A DNA stretch of 64,000 nucleotides from Macrostomum hystrix (taxonomy: Eukaryota > Platyhelminthes > Macrostomidae). Below the pieces are notes generated by a model. That model saw only the letters and a program-made list of their open reading frames with translations. It was not told the DNA's origin and made no database searches. The position numbers and the translations under genes are program-made. The stretch is taken from the NCBI GenBank assembly GCA_950097015.1, contig CATNEN010000001.1, positions 1,848,001 to 1,912,000 on the forward strand. Reading direction: 5' to 3'. Shown piece after piece: positions 49,314-61,784 of this stretch (positions are counted from its first letter, which is position 1; each line of letters begins with the position of its first letter).

Positions 49314-50054
49314 GTTGGTAGGCCTAACAGGACAATTCGGTAACAGACAATTCGGTAACAGACAGTTCGGTAACACCACAGGACAGTTCGGTAACATATC
49401 AAGGTACAGTTCGGTAACAATTGATTAAACTGGATAGGAAGGGTTCTTTGCGAAATTATTTTATATTTAGTTCGGTGAAGTTACAAAGTAAAGTCAATAG
49501 CACTTCGAACCATATTTAGCTTTTCGAAATATGAGTATGAGGTTGCATTTTGCATGTTACATATTTCACATTTGGGCGTCAAATAGTGACAATGTACCGT
49601 CATCAAGTCATTCATACAGTCATCAAGTGAGGCCAAATTTCGTGTGATCACACAATTTGCACTAATTTTTCATCCCTTTTGTATACATCCCTTTGAACGA
49701 GCCTTTACCCTACTTGCACACTCTAAATGACGTGTCAGTTTCAGATACATCAGTAACATCAGTCAGTTGTGTCCTAGCAACGATAGTAGAAACATTGTTA
49801 GAACAAACCTAGATTGATTTTATTGACTTTCAATTGTTACCGAACTGTCCCCAGTGTGTTACCAAACTGTCTCCTGTATGTTACCGAACTGTCCTTGAGT
49901 GTTACCAAACTGTCTGTTACCGAACTGTCTGTTACCGAACTGTCCTGTATTCTGTATCTCCTTCAAACTTTAACAAAATTCTTAAATCTGAGGGCAGAAC
50001 AGAAGTGATTTTCCAGTCTCTTTGTCTGTCGCCATCTTATCTAGGCCTACCAAC
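49314..50054. mobile_element. Element with inverted CGGTAAC arrays
   Basis: The outer inverted words are GTTGGTAGGCCTA (49314-49326) and TAGGCCTACCAAC (50042-50054). Inside lie five copies of (A/G)TTCGGTAAC on the left (49336-49420), facing six copies of GTTACC(G/A)AACTGT on the right (49837-49945). The innermost copies extend the match to ACAGTTCGGTAACAATT. It is a cassette about 740 bp long with facing repeat clusters and a unique centre without coding capacity. No target duplication is clear. I infer a non-autonomous transposon; it could also be an inverted duplication of a local array. Confidence 0.55.
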
Positions 50055-52800
50055 AGACAAGTTGACTGATTTGATTTGTAAATGTAGGCAAGTTAAATTC
50101 ATGAGCCAATGAGTTGGCCAACTTGGCCTTGGCCCTAATTAAACTGAGATAGGCCTAATTGCTATTGTGCCAGTGGGTGATCAGGTGGATGGAAGATTAA
50201 CATTTTTTTAGTTCTTTGACTAATTTGAATGGATTTGTACACACTTTTCATTCTGCATACAGTGACACCCTGCTATGCAAGCATCATGAGCATGTAGGGT
50301 AATGTAGGCCTATTATCAACCTAACAAGAATATGCATTTGTTAACTTCAAACCTAAGCTACAGATTCTCTATTTAAGATATCATGATAACTCAAAAGCCA
50401 AGTTATAGAAAACAGTTTTGTCTTTCTAAATAGTATCTGCTTTTGCAATTTTGTCAAATAGAAAAAAGTTATTCATGTTTTTCATCTAAAACCAAACAAT
50501 GATTTTCATGTATCTTCAAACCAAACAGAATTTAATGTTTGGTTTTATAATCTGAGTGAGTGGTTTAATCTTATTTTAAGGAGTGATCTATCATGAATTA
50601 TGTCATTTGAAAGCATTTTTCATGCTCTATAAAAAACTACATTTATGGTAATTTAATTGGAAGGCAACCGCATACAATCTTAGTCTTAAGTACATGCTGA
50701 AAAAATGCTGTTAAAAGGTATGCTTTTGTGATAAAAATTTCTACTGAAACATCCATATCTTTCTTTCCTTTTAATGCTTCATTGCATATCATGCCTTAGC
50801 TTGTAAATAATTTCATTGACATTCAAAATAGTTGTTCTGTGAAATACAATAGCTTGTTTCTGTCTTGCACAAGACCAAGGAAGGAGTCAAAATTCTTGTT
50901 TGGTTTTGAAGATACACTGTTCGGTTGATGATACATTACCCTACCATTTGCTAAATTGTGAATATGAAGAGTAAGTTAGCTAGTTAGCTAGAGAGTACAA
51001 TGTATAATTTAATTTGAACACAGAAATTGATTTGATAGTTGTTAGAATGAGCCTTTCAAGTGACCCTTTAAAATCTAGTTTAGCAGATGCATACAAAAGA
51101 ACCTAATCAATATGAACCTGTGCATTGCACATACATTTTTTCAATTATAAGATCTCTTATTTTGTGAAAATAAAAGCCATTGCCGACAACTTTGTTTTAA
51201 TTGACCTTAGTAGAAGAAAAGTTTGTACAAAGTTTCTTTTAAAGTCAAGTTAATAGCAGATGAGATAACAGATTGGCAGCTTAGAAATTTCAATCAGAAG
51301 TTTTGTCTATGGTCTTGCTTGGACTATTGATTTAGCTATATTAGGCATATGTGTAACTCATAACTAAATAACAAGTAAGTGAAGTATATATTTTATAGAT
51401 TGGTGGGCATGTTGAGCTTTAGAAGGACCAGAAAATTGTACTGGGCAAGGAGTTGAAAGCATATGGTACATATGGTATGGTAATAGTAATAATAAATGGT
51501 AATTGTAGTAATAGTAATATGGTAATAATCCGACATATGGTAATAGTTGATGCAATGCTTTAGTCTTAGGCATAGAATATATTTAATAGTAAGTCACAAA
51601 CCCAATAGAAATAACAACTTCAGCCTAGCTTCTGTCATCCAGACTGCTTTATGTCAACTGATCACAAGTGAATGATGCAACATGCCGCTAAAGACATGAA
51701 TGACTTCTTTTAAAAAATTTCCTATCAAAAAAGTTTTTTGGTTATAGTAGCCTTTGTAGGCAGCCTACTCATAAAATTTGAAACTATTATAGTTTCAACT
51801 CACTAATTAGCTAAAAGGTCTCATTTTACCGTTTCCTTCTTTGTATTGCTTGATTTTTGTCCAATTTTTTTTCTGATATGGCTCCATAGATTACTATAAA
51901 AAAACTTTTGAGTGAAAGCAATGTCCATATGAACACCAATATTTTATGCTTGGCAAGTACATTCACATAGGTACTGATACTAGTCACCTTACTATGATGA
52001 CAAAACTTAGCAATTTAAAGAATAAATGACTTTAGCTGTCTAATTTTAGTTGGGAAAAATGAAAATGAAGATGGCTTGCAAAGTCCTATAAAAAACGACA
52101 ACATCTCCAGAAGTTGCTCTATGTATTTGTTAAGCTTCAGATTGAGTGCCAAGATATAACACAAAATAGCAATTCGATCCAAAGTGTTGCTTGACTGAAT
52201 GGTGGCAGGATTTCCAGCAACTACAGTCACTCACAGAGTTCCTGTAGTGACTCTGTGACTCTATAGAAATCCTTCTATAGGCTTCAGTGTCTATTAATAA
52301 AAATTCGTAGGCGCCTAAAGCCTCACTATCATTAAAACACACAATAGCTTGAATCCTCTCATTATTGCGCAGTCTTGGGTTTGAGTTTAAGTGACACTTT
52401 ACTATCCATTTAACTCTTTTGCAAGACCAGGAAGCCATTTAGTCATTTTTGTGTGGTTGAGCATAAACCACAGGGGATCTGTACTGTACTGTACTGGACA
52501 GTACAGATTCTGTAGCAGTCGGTACTTTTTCAAACTAGCAGTCAGGGTGGATCCATAGATCATACCAATGCAAGAACTGGAATAGATGGAATAAAGTTCT
52601 TTGCCAGTTGGTCGTAGGCATGCTTTTGAAAATGAAGGGGAATCATCAGGATCTTTAAACATGATTTCATGCGTTATCAAATGGCTATGTCACATGTCGA
52701 ACAAAATTTGTACAATTCGGCCAGCTAATATTAAAAGCACATTGCAAAACTAATTACATATTAATACACTCCAGCATACAGACAGCTGATAACATTAGTA
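50055..52800. other. AT-rich region upstream of the adducin gene
   Basis: No recognised gene. Overlapping minus-strand frames at 52015-52680 (up to 102 residues) show no known motif. Small hairpin-prone repeats of GTACTGTACT lie near 52480-52506. The adducin promoter should lie near the right end. Confidence 0.4.
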
Positions 52801-55800
52801 ATGCCAGAACAGCAGCAGACACCACAGAATGGTGGCGGCAGCAGCGGTGGCGCTGCACTCACCGAGCAGCAACGGAAGCGTGTCTCTCTAATCCTCAATT
52901 CGGAGGCCTTCCAACGCGAACTAGACGACATCATTCAGAGCCAAGTTCGGTCTGGCGCTCATCCAGCCTCTCTCATGGCTCTGCAACAGATTGCCGATCT
53001 TCTGTTGCCAACGGCTCGCGGCGGCCTAGGCGCCGGCGCTAATAATATCGGCGTGGCTCATAATCTGCCAGCGCCAATCAATGATATTCGAGGCAGCGAG
53101 GTTGGGCATTATTGCGGCGGTCGATCAGAGCGCCAGTTGAGATGCAAACTGGCTGCTGTGCACAGGCTCATGCACATTAAAGGCTGGGGAGACGGATTTT
53201 ACTCGCAAGCTATTGTGAGTCCACTTGTCTTATTTGAGTTGAGCAATAATGCTTATTTGCTGATCATTCTCTACTGATCCCTAAGATCAATATCCTTTTG
53301 AGATATTCCCAAAGTGTTTATTATTCCGCGGCGAGGCCACATTAAATTGGGGCGCAGCGGCGGAGAGAAGGCTTGGGAGGCTTGTCGTGCAATTTACGCC
53401 CTTAAGGGCCAACCTCCAAGGCACAGTGAAAGTGTACACTGCCTGACGATGAGAAAGTCAGGACAGATGTACACACCTGTGTGAGCGAGTGTGCTCAGGA
53501 GTAAGCGAAATGGGCAGAATTGCCTCCTCGCTGGCTGCGGGTCTAGTGTCACCATATGATGCGCCATTGCCTGCAGCCCTCCTGCAGTTATTATTACTAG
53601 TAAGGTCAGTTAATCCTTCTAGGATATTACCAAGATCAGTTAATCCTTCTAGGATATTCCCAAGATCAGCAAATCCTTCTAGGATATTCCCAAGATCAGT
53701 TAATCCTTCTAGGATATTACCAAGATCAGTTAATCCTTCTAGGATATTCCCAAGATCAGTTAATTCTTCTAGGATATTCCCAAGATCAGTTAATCCTTCT
53801 AGGATATTCCCAAGATCAGCAAATTCTTCTAGGATATTCCCAAGATCAGTTAATTCTTCTAGGATATTCCCAAGATCAGTAAATACTTCTATGATATTCC
53901 CAAGATTAGCTTATTCTTCTACGATATTCCCAAAATCAGTTAATCCTTCTAGGATATTCCCAAGATCAGTTAATCCTTCTAGGATATTCCCAAAATCAGT
54001 TAATTCTTCTAGGATATTCCCAAGATCAGTTAATTCTTCTAGGATATTCCCAAGATCAGTAAATACTTCTATGATATTCCCAAGATTAGCTTATTCTTCT
54101 ACGATATTCCCAAAATCAGTTAATCCTTCTAGGATATTCCCAAGATCAGTTAATTCTTCTAGGATATTCCCAAGATCAGTTAATCCTTCTAGGATATTCC
54201 CAAGATCAGTTAATCCTTCTAGGATATTCCCAAGATCAGTTAATCCTTCTAGGATATTCCCAAGATCAGTTAATCCTTCTAGGATATTCCCAAGATCAGT
54301 TAATCCTTCTAGGATATTCCCAAGATCAGTTAATTCTTCTAGGATATTCCCAAGATCAGTTAATCCTTCTAGGATATTCCCAAGATCAGTTAATTCTTCT
54401 AGGATATTCCCAAGATCAGTTAATTCGTCTAGGATATTCCCAAGATCAGTTAATCCTTCTAGGATATTCCCAAGATCAGTTAATCCTTCTAGGATATTCC
54501 CAAGATCAGTTAATTCTTCTAGGATATTCCCAAGATCAGTTAATCCTTCTACGATATTCCCAAAATCAGTTAATCCTTCTAGGATATTCTCAAGATCAGC
54601 AAATCTTTCTAGGATATTCCCAAGATCCGTAAATCCTTCTATGATATTCCCAAGATTAGTTTATTCTTCTACGATATTCCCAAGATCAGTATCATTGATT
54701 CATTCTAGTGTTTAAATGAATCTCTATTCATACCATCTTGTCCCCATGACAGGCTCGCTCCACAGGTTCGACTTCCTACCTGTTAGTGAAGCCGACTGGT
54801 TTAGACTGTCGCGAGGTGACAGCCAGCGGTTTGTGTCGCCTTAATCCCGACGGCACAGTGGCAGATCCTGGTGGCACCGTGTTCGGCTTGGTACCTCCGG
54901 AGCCATTAGCCATGGCTCTGGCTGAGGCTGTCTTTGCCAACCAACCTGACTCGGTCGCCCTGGTGCTGCTGCAGACACCGGAGGTGCTCGCTGTGGCCAA
55001 TTTCAAAGCTGGCCTACTGGCACTGTGTTCGGAGGCTAAAGAGCTTGGTGTGTTTGTTGAACAATGCTTTTCCCCTGTATTTTAGTATAGAATTTCCTAA
55101 GGCATCATAATCCCTAATCGATTTCCATTTTTTTCTATATCCCTAATCGATTTCCCATTGTTTCTTAATCCCTAATCGATTTCCCATTGTTTCTTAATCC
55201 CTAATCGATTTCCAATTCTTTGTAAATCCCTAATCGATTTTCCCATTGTTCCTTAATCCCTAATCGATTTTCCCATTGTTCCATAATCCCTAACCGATTT
55301 TCCCATTGTTCCTTAATCCCTAATCGATTTTCCCATTGTTCCTTAATCCCTAATCGATTTTCCCATTGTTCCATAATCCCTAACCGATTTTCCCATTGTT
55401 CCTTAATCCCTAATCGATTTTCCCATTGTTTCATAATCCCTAATCGATTTTCCCATTTGTTCCTTAATCCCTAATCGATTTTCCCATTTGTTCCTTAATC
55501 CCTAATCGATTTTCCCATTGTTCCTTAATCCCTAATCGATTTTCCCATTGTTCCATAATCCCTAATCGATTTCCCATTCTTTCTAAATCCCTAACCGATT
55601 TTCCCATTGTTTCATAATCCCTAACCGATTTTCCCATTGTTCCTTAATCCCTAATCGATTTTCCCATTGTTCCATAATCCCTAATCGATTTTCCCATTGT
55701 TCCATAATCCCTAACCGATTTTCAATCGTTCCTTAATCCATAATCGATTTCCAATCGTTCCTTAATCCCTAATCGATTTCCCATTGTTCCTTAATCCCTA

Positions 55801-58800
55801 ATCGATTTCTAATTGTTTCTCAACGGCCCTATTCGATTTCAAATTGTTTTTTATCCCTTATAAATTTCCCATTGTTCCTTAATCCCTAAACTATTTTCCA
55901 TCGTTCCCTTATCCCTTCTGGAATATCTGCTGTTTCCTTATCCTTTCTCGTATTCCCATTGTTCCTGTTAATCTAATCCCCAATCATTTCCAATTGTTCC
56001 TTAGTCCCTGATTAATTTCTCATGCTTTCATAATATCAAATTTAGTTTGTAATTATTTCATTATAACTAATTGATTATCCTGTTTATCGCAATAACATGA
56101 TTAATGTATTTTCTCTATTTAATAAGGAAAGGTTTCCCACGATTTTCGATCAATATTAAATAAAAAAATCAAACCGATTTATCCCAATTCACAACCAGGC
56201 CGAGTTGCTGTCGTGTCCATCGACAATGCCGACTCCGTCGCCAAAGCCCTAACAACCAGCGACGCTGCGTCAGCCGACGCCCTACTGCTGCCCGGTCGTT
56301 GCGCCTGCGTTCTCGGCGCCACAGTTGAAGCCGCTTGGCGTCGGGCCGAGCTTCTAGTCGCTGCCGCTGGCGCTCAATTTGAAACGCTGCGTTCCACCGG
56401 CTATTCAGATTTGGCACCGGTGGCCGAACTAAACGCGCCGGTGGAGGAGGAACATCAATCCCCGGCTATCTTAGCCAAAGCCGACGGCAACGGATCCGCC
56501 GAGCGTGGCCGAGAATGGAGCTTCGGTCAGTTGGAATTCGAGGCCGCTATGCGACAATTGGACGCGGCCGGTTATAAGACTGGCTACGATTACCTGGAGC
56601 CAAGGGTCCGAGCTGTCAGGCCTGGCGAAGTGTTCATGGTGCTGGAACAGCAGCAGACTACCGAGGGTGAGATGCACGACTTGGAGATTAGTTTAGATGA
56701 AAATCAATAGTTCGATTGGAAATTTATAGGTTTAGTTAAAGATTTGAGGGTTTATGTGAATATTTAGGAGTTTAGGTCAAGCTTTAGGAGTTTAAGTGGA
56801 GATTTAGAAGTTTAGGTGAAGATTTAGGAGTTTAGGTGATGATTTAGGAGTTTAGGTGATGATTTAGGAGTTTAGGTGAAGATTTAGGAGCTTAGGTGAT
56901 GATTTAGGAGTTTAGGTGAAGATTTAGGAGTTTCAGTAAATTTTAGGAGTTTAGATGATGATTTAGGAGTGTAGGTGAATCTTTAGGAGTTTAGGTGAAG
57001 ATTTATGAGTCTATGTGATGATTTAAGAGTTTAGGTGATGATTTAGGAGTGTAGGTGAATATTTAGGAGTTTAGGTGAAGATTTAGGAGTTTAGGTGATG
57101 ATTTAGGAGTTTAGGTGATGATTTAGGAGTTTAGATGATGATTTAGGAGTGTAGGTGAATCTTTAGGAGTTTAGGTGAAGATTTATGAGTCTATGTGATG
57201 ATTTAAGAGTTTAGGTGATGATTTAGGAGTGTAGGTGAATATTTAGGAGATTAGGTGAAGATTTAGGAGTTTAGGTGATGATTTAGGAGTGTAGGTGAAG
57301 CTTTAGGAGTTTAAGTTAAGATTTATGAGTCAATGTGATGATTTAGGAGTTAAGGTGAAGATTAAGGAGTTTAGGTGATGATTTAGGAGTGTAGGTGAAT
57401 CTTTAGGAGTGTAGGTGAATATTTAGGAGTTTAGGTGAAGATTTAGGAGTTTAGGTGATGATTTAGGAGTTTAGGTGAAGATTTAGGAGTTTCAGTAAAT
57501 TTTAGGAGTTTAGGTGATGATTTAGGAGTGTAGGTGAAGCTTTAGGAGTTTAAGTTAAGATTTATGAGTCAATGTGATGATTTAGGAGTTAAGGTGAAGA
57601 TTAAGGAGTTTAGGTGATGATTTAGGAGTGTAGGTGAATCTTTAGGAGTGTAGGTGAATATTTAGGAGTTTAGGTGAAGATTTAGAAGTTTAGGTGATGA
57701 TTTAGGAGTTTCAGTAAATTTTAGGAGTTTAGGTGATGATTTAGGAGTGTAGGTGAAGCTTTAGGAGTTTAAGTGAAGATTTATGAGTCAATGAGATGAT
57801 TTAGGAGTTAAGGTGAAGATTAAGGAGTTTAGGTGATGATTTAGGAGTGTAGGTGAATCTTTAGGAGTTTAGGTCAAGCTTTAGGAGTTTTAGATTTAGG
57901 AGTTTAGGTGAAGATAAAAGACAAAATATTTAGGTAGAAAAGTATTTTAGATCAGTATTCCTATTTATAAGATATTTGGTTTGGTGTCAATTCAACAGGC
58001 GAAGCTGAAAGCGCCAATAAAATAAATTCTATTGCCCGCTATTAATTTATTAACGGTCTGGAATATATAAAAACTAGAGATGCATTTAATAGTTGTGCAG
58101 CTATGCCTACTTTAATATGCTGTGTTGTTAAAAATACTGAAAAATACGACCGTTAAATATGGGACCACAGTAGCTTCGGTTTCATAAATTATATTATGCT
58201 GCTCTCATTCTTCGCGTGTGTTTGCCATCTGTTATCGCCGTATTGAATTATTTTAAATTTATTCAATCCTTTATAATATTCTCTCCGACGACACAGGCGA
58301 CGGACGACGAAGCGGCGGGTCCAGCAAAGCTCGACCTAGTGTGGTTGGCGCCGTGACATCCGATTCGGAGAGCGGTAAAACAAACCGCATTATGTTTTTC
58401 TATCCTAAATGCCCTTTACTTACTTTCGGCACTTGTACTTTTATTTAGGTATTTCATAAAAAATACAAATTTAAAGATTTCTCCAGTTCCTACATTGTCA
58501 GTTCGTCGATTTCTTTAGCTCCTAAATTGTCAGTTCGTCTATTTGTTTAGTTCCTAAATTGTCAGTTCGTCGATTTCTACAGTTCCTAAATTTTCAGTTC
58601 GTCGATTTCTTTAGTTCCTAAATTGTCAGTTCGTCGATTTCTACAGTTCCTAAATTGTCAGTTAGTCTATTTCTCCAGTTCCTAAATTGTCAGTTCGTCG
58701 ATTTCTTCAGTTCCTAAATTGTCAGTTCGCCGATTTCTTCAGTTCCTAAATTGTCAGTTCGCCGATTTCTTCAGTTCCTAAATTTTCAGTTCGTCGATTT

Positions 58801-61333
58801 CTTCAGTTCCAAAATTGTCAGTTCGTCGATTTCGTCAGTTCCTAAATTGTCAGTTCGTCAATTTCTTTAGTTACTAAATTGTCAGTTCGCCGATTTCTTC
58901 AGTTCCTAAATTGTAAATTCGTTGATTTCTTTAGCTCCTAAAATCCTAAATTGTCAGTTCGTCGATTTCTTTAGCTCCTAAATTGTCAGTTCATCGATTT
59001 CTTTAGCTCCTAAATTGTCAGTTCATCGATTTCTTTAGCTCCTAAATTGTCAGTTCATCGATTTCTTTAGCTCCTAAATTGTCAGTTCATCGATTTCTTT
59101 AGCTCCTAAATTGTCAGTTCATCGATTTCTTTAGCTCCTAAATTGTCAGTTCATCGATTTCTTTAGCTCCTAAATTCTCAGTTCGTCGAGTAGCGTTTCT
59201 CCACTAAACTTCTCCTAAATCTAAATTGATTGCTCCAGTTCTTAAATTGTCAGTTTGTCGGTTCTCTGGCTCCTAAATTGTCAGTTCGTCAATTTCTTGA
59301 GTTCCTAAATTTTCAGTTCGTCGATTTCTCCAGTTCCTAAATTTTCAGTTCGTCGATTTCTCCAGTTCCTAAATTTTCAGTTCGTCGATTTCTTCAGTTC
59401 CTAAATTTTCAGTTCGTCGATTTCTCCAGTTCCTAAATTGTCAGTTCGTCGATTTCTCCAGTTCCTAAATTTTCAGTTCGTCGATTTCTTCAGTTCCTAA
59501 ATTTTCAGTTCGTCGATTTCTCCAGTTCCTAAATTTTCAGTTCGTCGATTTCTCCAGTTCCTAAATTTTCAGTTCGTCGATTTCTCCAGTTCCTAAATTT
59601 TCAGTTCGTCGATTTCTCCAGTTCCTAAATTGTCAGTTCGTCGATTTCTCCAGTTCCTAATTCTACAAAGGCGCTCACTGTATTAATTGATCATTATAGT
59701 CGTTTATTCGTATTTCTCCTGCTAAAATAGCATGCACAGACATGAGATTAGGATCTTGATATGTTAATTCAGCTTCACTTGCAAAATGCGCATCTAACAG
59801 CGTATAGTGTAAACACTGCACGGCTGTATGGCTATATGATGTTATTCATTGCTGGACTAATATATATTTTGCGTGTTCTGTTAAACCTGTAGAATCTATA
59901 GAATAGTCGCTACTATTTTTTTTGTTACTTTTATGTGTTATTGTTATGAATTTTTTTTAGCTTTATTGTAGCCATTTTGTAATTTCAAGTATTCTCATGG
60001 CTGTGTTTCATTAAAAAAATGTTTCACTTAACTAACAAAATTACTTACGTATTTACATTTATGGCCTTCGTTGAATCAGTTTTTCTCACCTTTCTGTTTT
60101 GTTTATCCAAACAATGTTATCTTGTCAAGGCTTTTTCATTCATTTTTTACATTTTAATTCATTTGTTTGTCTTCACATTTCACATTTATTTATATCTATT
60201 TCCATCACAGATCTATATCGATTATCCTAAAATATCTACCCACGATCCTAACATCTCTATCCACACTTCTATCATATCTATCCACTCTCCTAGCATATCT
60301 ATCCACACTCCTATCATGTGTATCCACACTCCTATCATATCTATCCACTCTTCTATCATATCTATCCACACTCCTATCATATCTATCCACTCTCCTAGCA
60401 TACCTATCCACTCTCCTATCATATCTATCCACACTCCTAGCATATCTATCAACACTCCTAGCATATCTATCCACACTCCTATCATGTCTATCCACTCTCC
60501 TATCATGTCTATCCACACTCCTATCATATCTATCCACACTCCTATCATATCTATCCACTCTCCTAGCATATCTATCCACTCTCCTATCTTATCTATCCAC
60601 ACTCCTATCATGTCTATCCACACTCCTATCATATCTATCCACACTCCTATCATATCTATCCACTCTCCTAGCATATCTATCCACTCTCCTATCTTATCTA
60701 TCCACACTCCTATCATGTCTATCCACACTCCTATCATGTCTATCCACACTCCTATCATGTCTATCCACACTCCTATCATATCTATCCACACTCCTATCAT
60801 ATCTATCCACACTCCTAGCATATCTATTGATAATCCTAACGTATCTATCCATTATCCTAACATATCTATCCATTATCCTAACGTATCTGTCCATTATCCT
60901 AACATATCTATCCATTATCCTAACATATCTGTCCATTATCCTAACATCTCTATCCATTCTCCCAACATCTCTATCCATTATCCTAACATCTCTATCCATT
61001 ATCCTAACATCCTTATCCATTATCCTAACATCTTTATCCATTATTCTGCATGTATATTCCTTAGCCTCGAATCTTAACCGATACATTTTTATTGAACTCT
61101 TACTTCTCTTTATTATAATCCCCTGCCAAAAAATATCCCAAAACCTGTCAGAACGCCCATCTGTCGGCAATCTCAACGACACTGGTAAATCCGAAGCAAC
61201 CAGCGGCGGCGAAGACGCGGAACCTGGCGACCGTCGACCATCCGACGATCACAAGGCCAAGAAGAGAGGCAGCGGCGGCGGCGGGTTTCGCATACCGAGC
61301 TTCTCTCGAGGAAAAAAGAAGGAATCAAAGTAA
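52801..61333 (+). CDS. Adducin-like protein (degenerate class II aldolase fold)
   Basis: Adducin caps actin and joins spectrin to actin under the plasma membrane. Exons 52801-53214, 54753-55047, 56199-56666, 58297-58374 and 61152-61333 join in frame through GT-AG introns to give 478 residues (human alpha-adducin is about 737). The N-terminal part matches the family head: QRELDDIIQSQVRSGAHPAS, LMALQQIADLLL, INDIRG and RCKLAAVHRLMHIKGWGDGF. Exon 2 matches the aldolase-like core (KPTGLDCREVTASGLCRLNP). Exon 3 ends the fold and holds WSFGQLEFEAAMRQLDAAGY, close to adducin's EFEALMRMLDNLGYRTGY. The tail is short, but the last exon ends in a MARCKS-like basic motif, GFRIPSFSRGKKKESK. The aldolase zinc His cluster is not visible, as in other adducins. 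Every intron contains at least one private array. Confidence 0.9.
53605..54700 (+). repeat. 30-bp array in adducin intron 1
   Basis: About 36 copies of a 30-bp unit containing AGTTAATCCTTCTAGGATAT and TCCCAAGATC. Within each unit TTAATCCTTCTAG resembles a compressed branch point, pyrimidine tract and AG. It ends about 55 bp before the acceptor of exon 2. A block of variants at 53876-53945 recurs at 54056-54125 (180-bp higher-order period). The 408-residue frame across it is not a gene. Confidence 0.95.
55090..55870 (+). repeat. 30-bp AG-poor array in adducin intron 2
   Basis: About 25 copies of a 30-bp unit containing TTAATCCCTAATCGATTTTC and CCATTGTTCC. Each unit has CCCTAAT and a pyrimidine-rich run, and contains no AG dinucleotide. 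It begins about 45 bp after the donor at 55048 and decays over 55800-56000. Confidence 0.95.
56725..57915 (+). repeat. 20-bp array in adducin intron 3
   Basis: About 58 copies of GATTTAGGAGTTTAGGTGAT and variants (GTGTAGGTGAATCT, TTTATGAGTCAATG). Each unit reads TTTAG|GTGA(T/A), AG directly followed by a donor-like GTGA. A multi-unit block with GAGTCAATG recurs at about 57327, 57566 and 57786, a higher-order period of roughly 220-240 bp. It starts about 60 bp after the donor. Confidence 0.95.
58475..59662 (+). repeat. 31-bp array in adducin intron 4
   Basis: About 38 copies of a 31-bp unit containing CAGTTCCTAAATTGTCAGTT and CGTCGATTTCT, with TTAGCTCC and TTTTCAG subfamilies in separate blocks. 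It is interrupted near 59190-59230. Each unit has CCTAAATTGTCAG, a branch-like word followed by AG. Confidence 0.95.
59665..60215. other. Unique spacer inside adducin intron 4
   Basis: T-rich sequence between the two arrays of this intron. A hydrophobic frame beginning at 60019 runs into the next array and is not supported as a gene. Confidence 0.5.
60222..61062 (+). repeat. 21-bp array in adducin intron 4
   Basis: About 40 copies of TATCTATCCACACTCCTATCA with TCTCCTAGC and, in the right third, ATTATCCTAAC variants. The plus strand is strongly pyrimidine-biased, so it forms a tract of about 840 bp ending roughly 90 bp before the last acceptor. Frames of 352-388 residues across it are repeat artefacts; only the final part of one is the real last exon. 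Confidence 0.95.
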
Positions 61334-61784
61334 TAACGAGATAATGATGATGAGGATAAATTGATGAAAGTTCAAGTCTTAGATTGGTTCACAAGTTCTG
61401 CAATTGATGAAGCAGATTACTGTGATGGTTTTTTATTGATTGACAATTACGACTGCGAGCTTGTTGTTAACCCTGCCTCGTATATATAATTAATCAACTT
61501 TAGTATTATTATTGTTATTAATTTTTTAATCATCGTTTTTATCTGTGTAATATTTAACTATTTAGTGTGGCCTATTCAATTTATTAAGCTTGCTTCTATT
61601 TCTGCCAGACTGTTTAAAACATCAGCTGTTTAGCTTTTTCACTTTTTTCATTTTTACCCATTCTATTTATTGTGCAATACTTATTACTCAACTGGCTATT
61701 TAAGAAATCATTTTTTTGCAATTCCTCAGCTGTGCTTTTTCTTGTTTTAGTTTCTAGATGTCTAACAGATTAACATTCTGTCTA
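61334..61784. other. Adducin 3' flank
   Basis: AT-rich sequence after the stop codon, probably the 3' UTR. Nothing else recognised. Confidence 0.45.

Noticed and set aside
52015-52680. Two overlapping minus-strand frames of 92-102 residues
   Set aside because: No family motif, no convincing splice sites, and composition like the surrounding AT-rich DNA; not strong enough to list as a gene.
53489-54715. 408-residue frame starting in adducin intron 1
   Set aside because: Mostly the 30-bp array; the interval is removed by the adducin splice 53214-54753, which joins conserved adducin sequence.
55090-55870. Telomere-like CCCTAAT words
   Set aside because: CCCTAATCGATT occurs within a 30-bp unit; there is no run of six-base telomeric repeats.
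60019-61077. 352-residue hydrophobic frame that looks like a membrane protein
   Set aside because: The apparent hydrophobicity comes from a pyrimidine-rich 21-bp repeat inside adducin intron 4.
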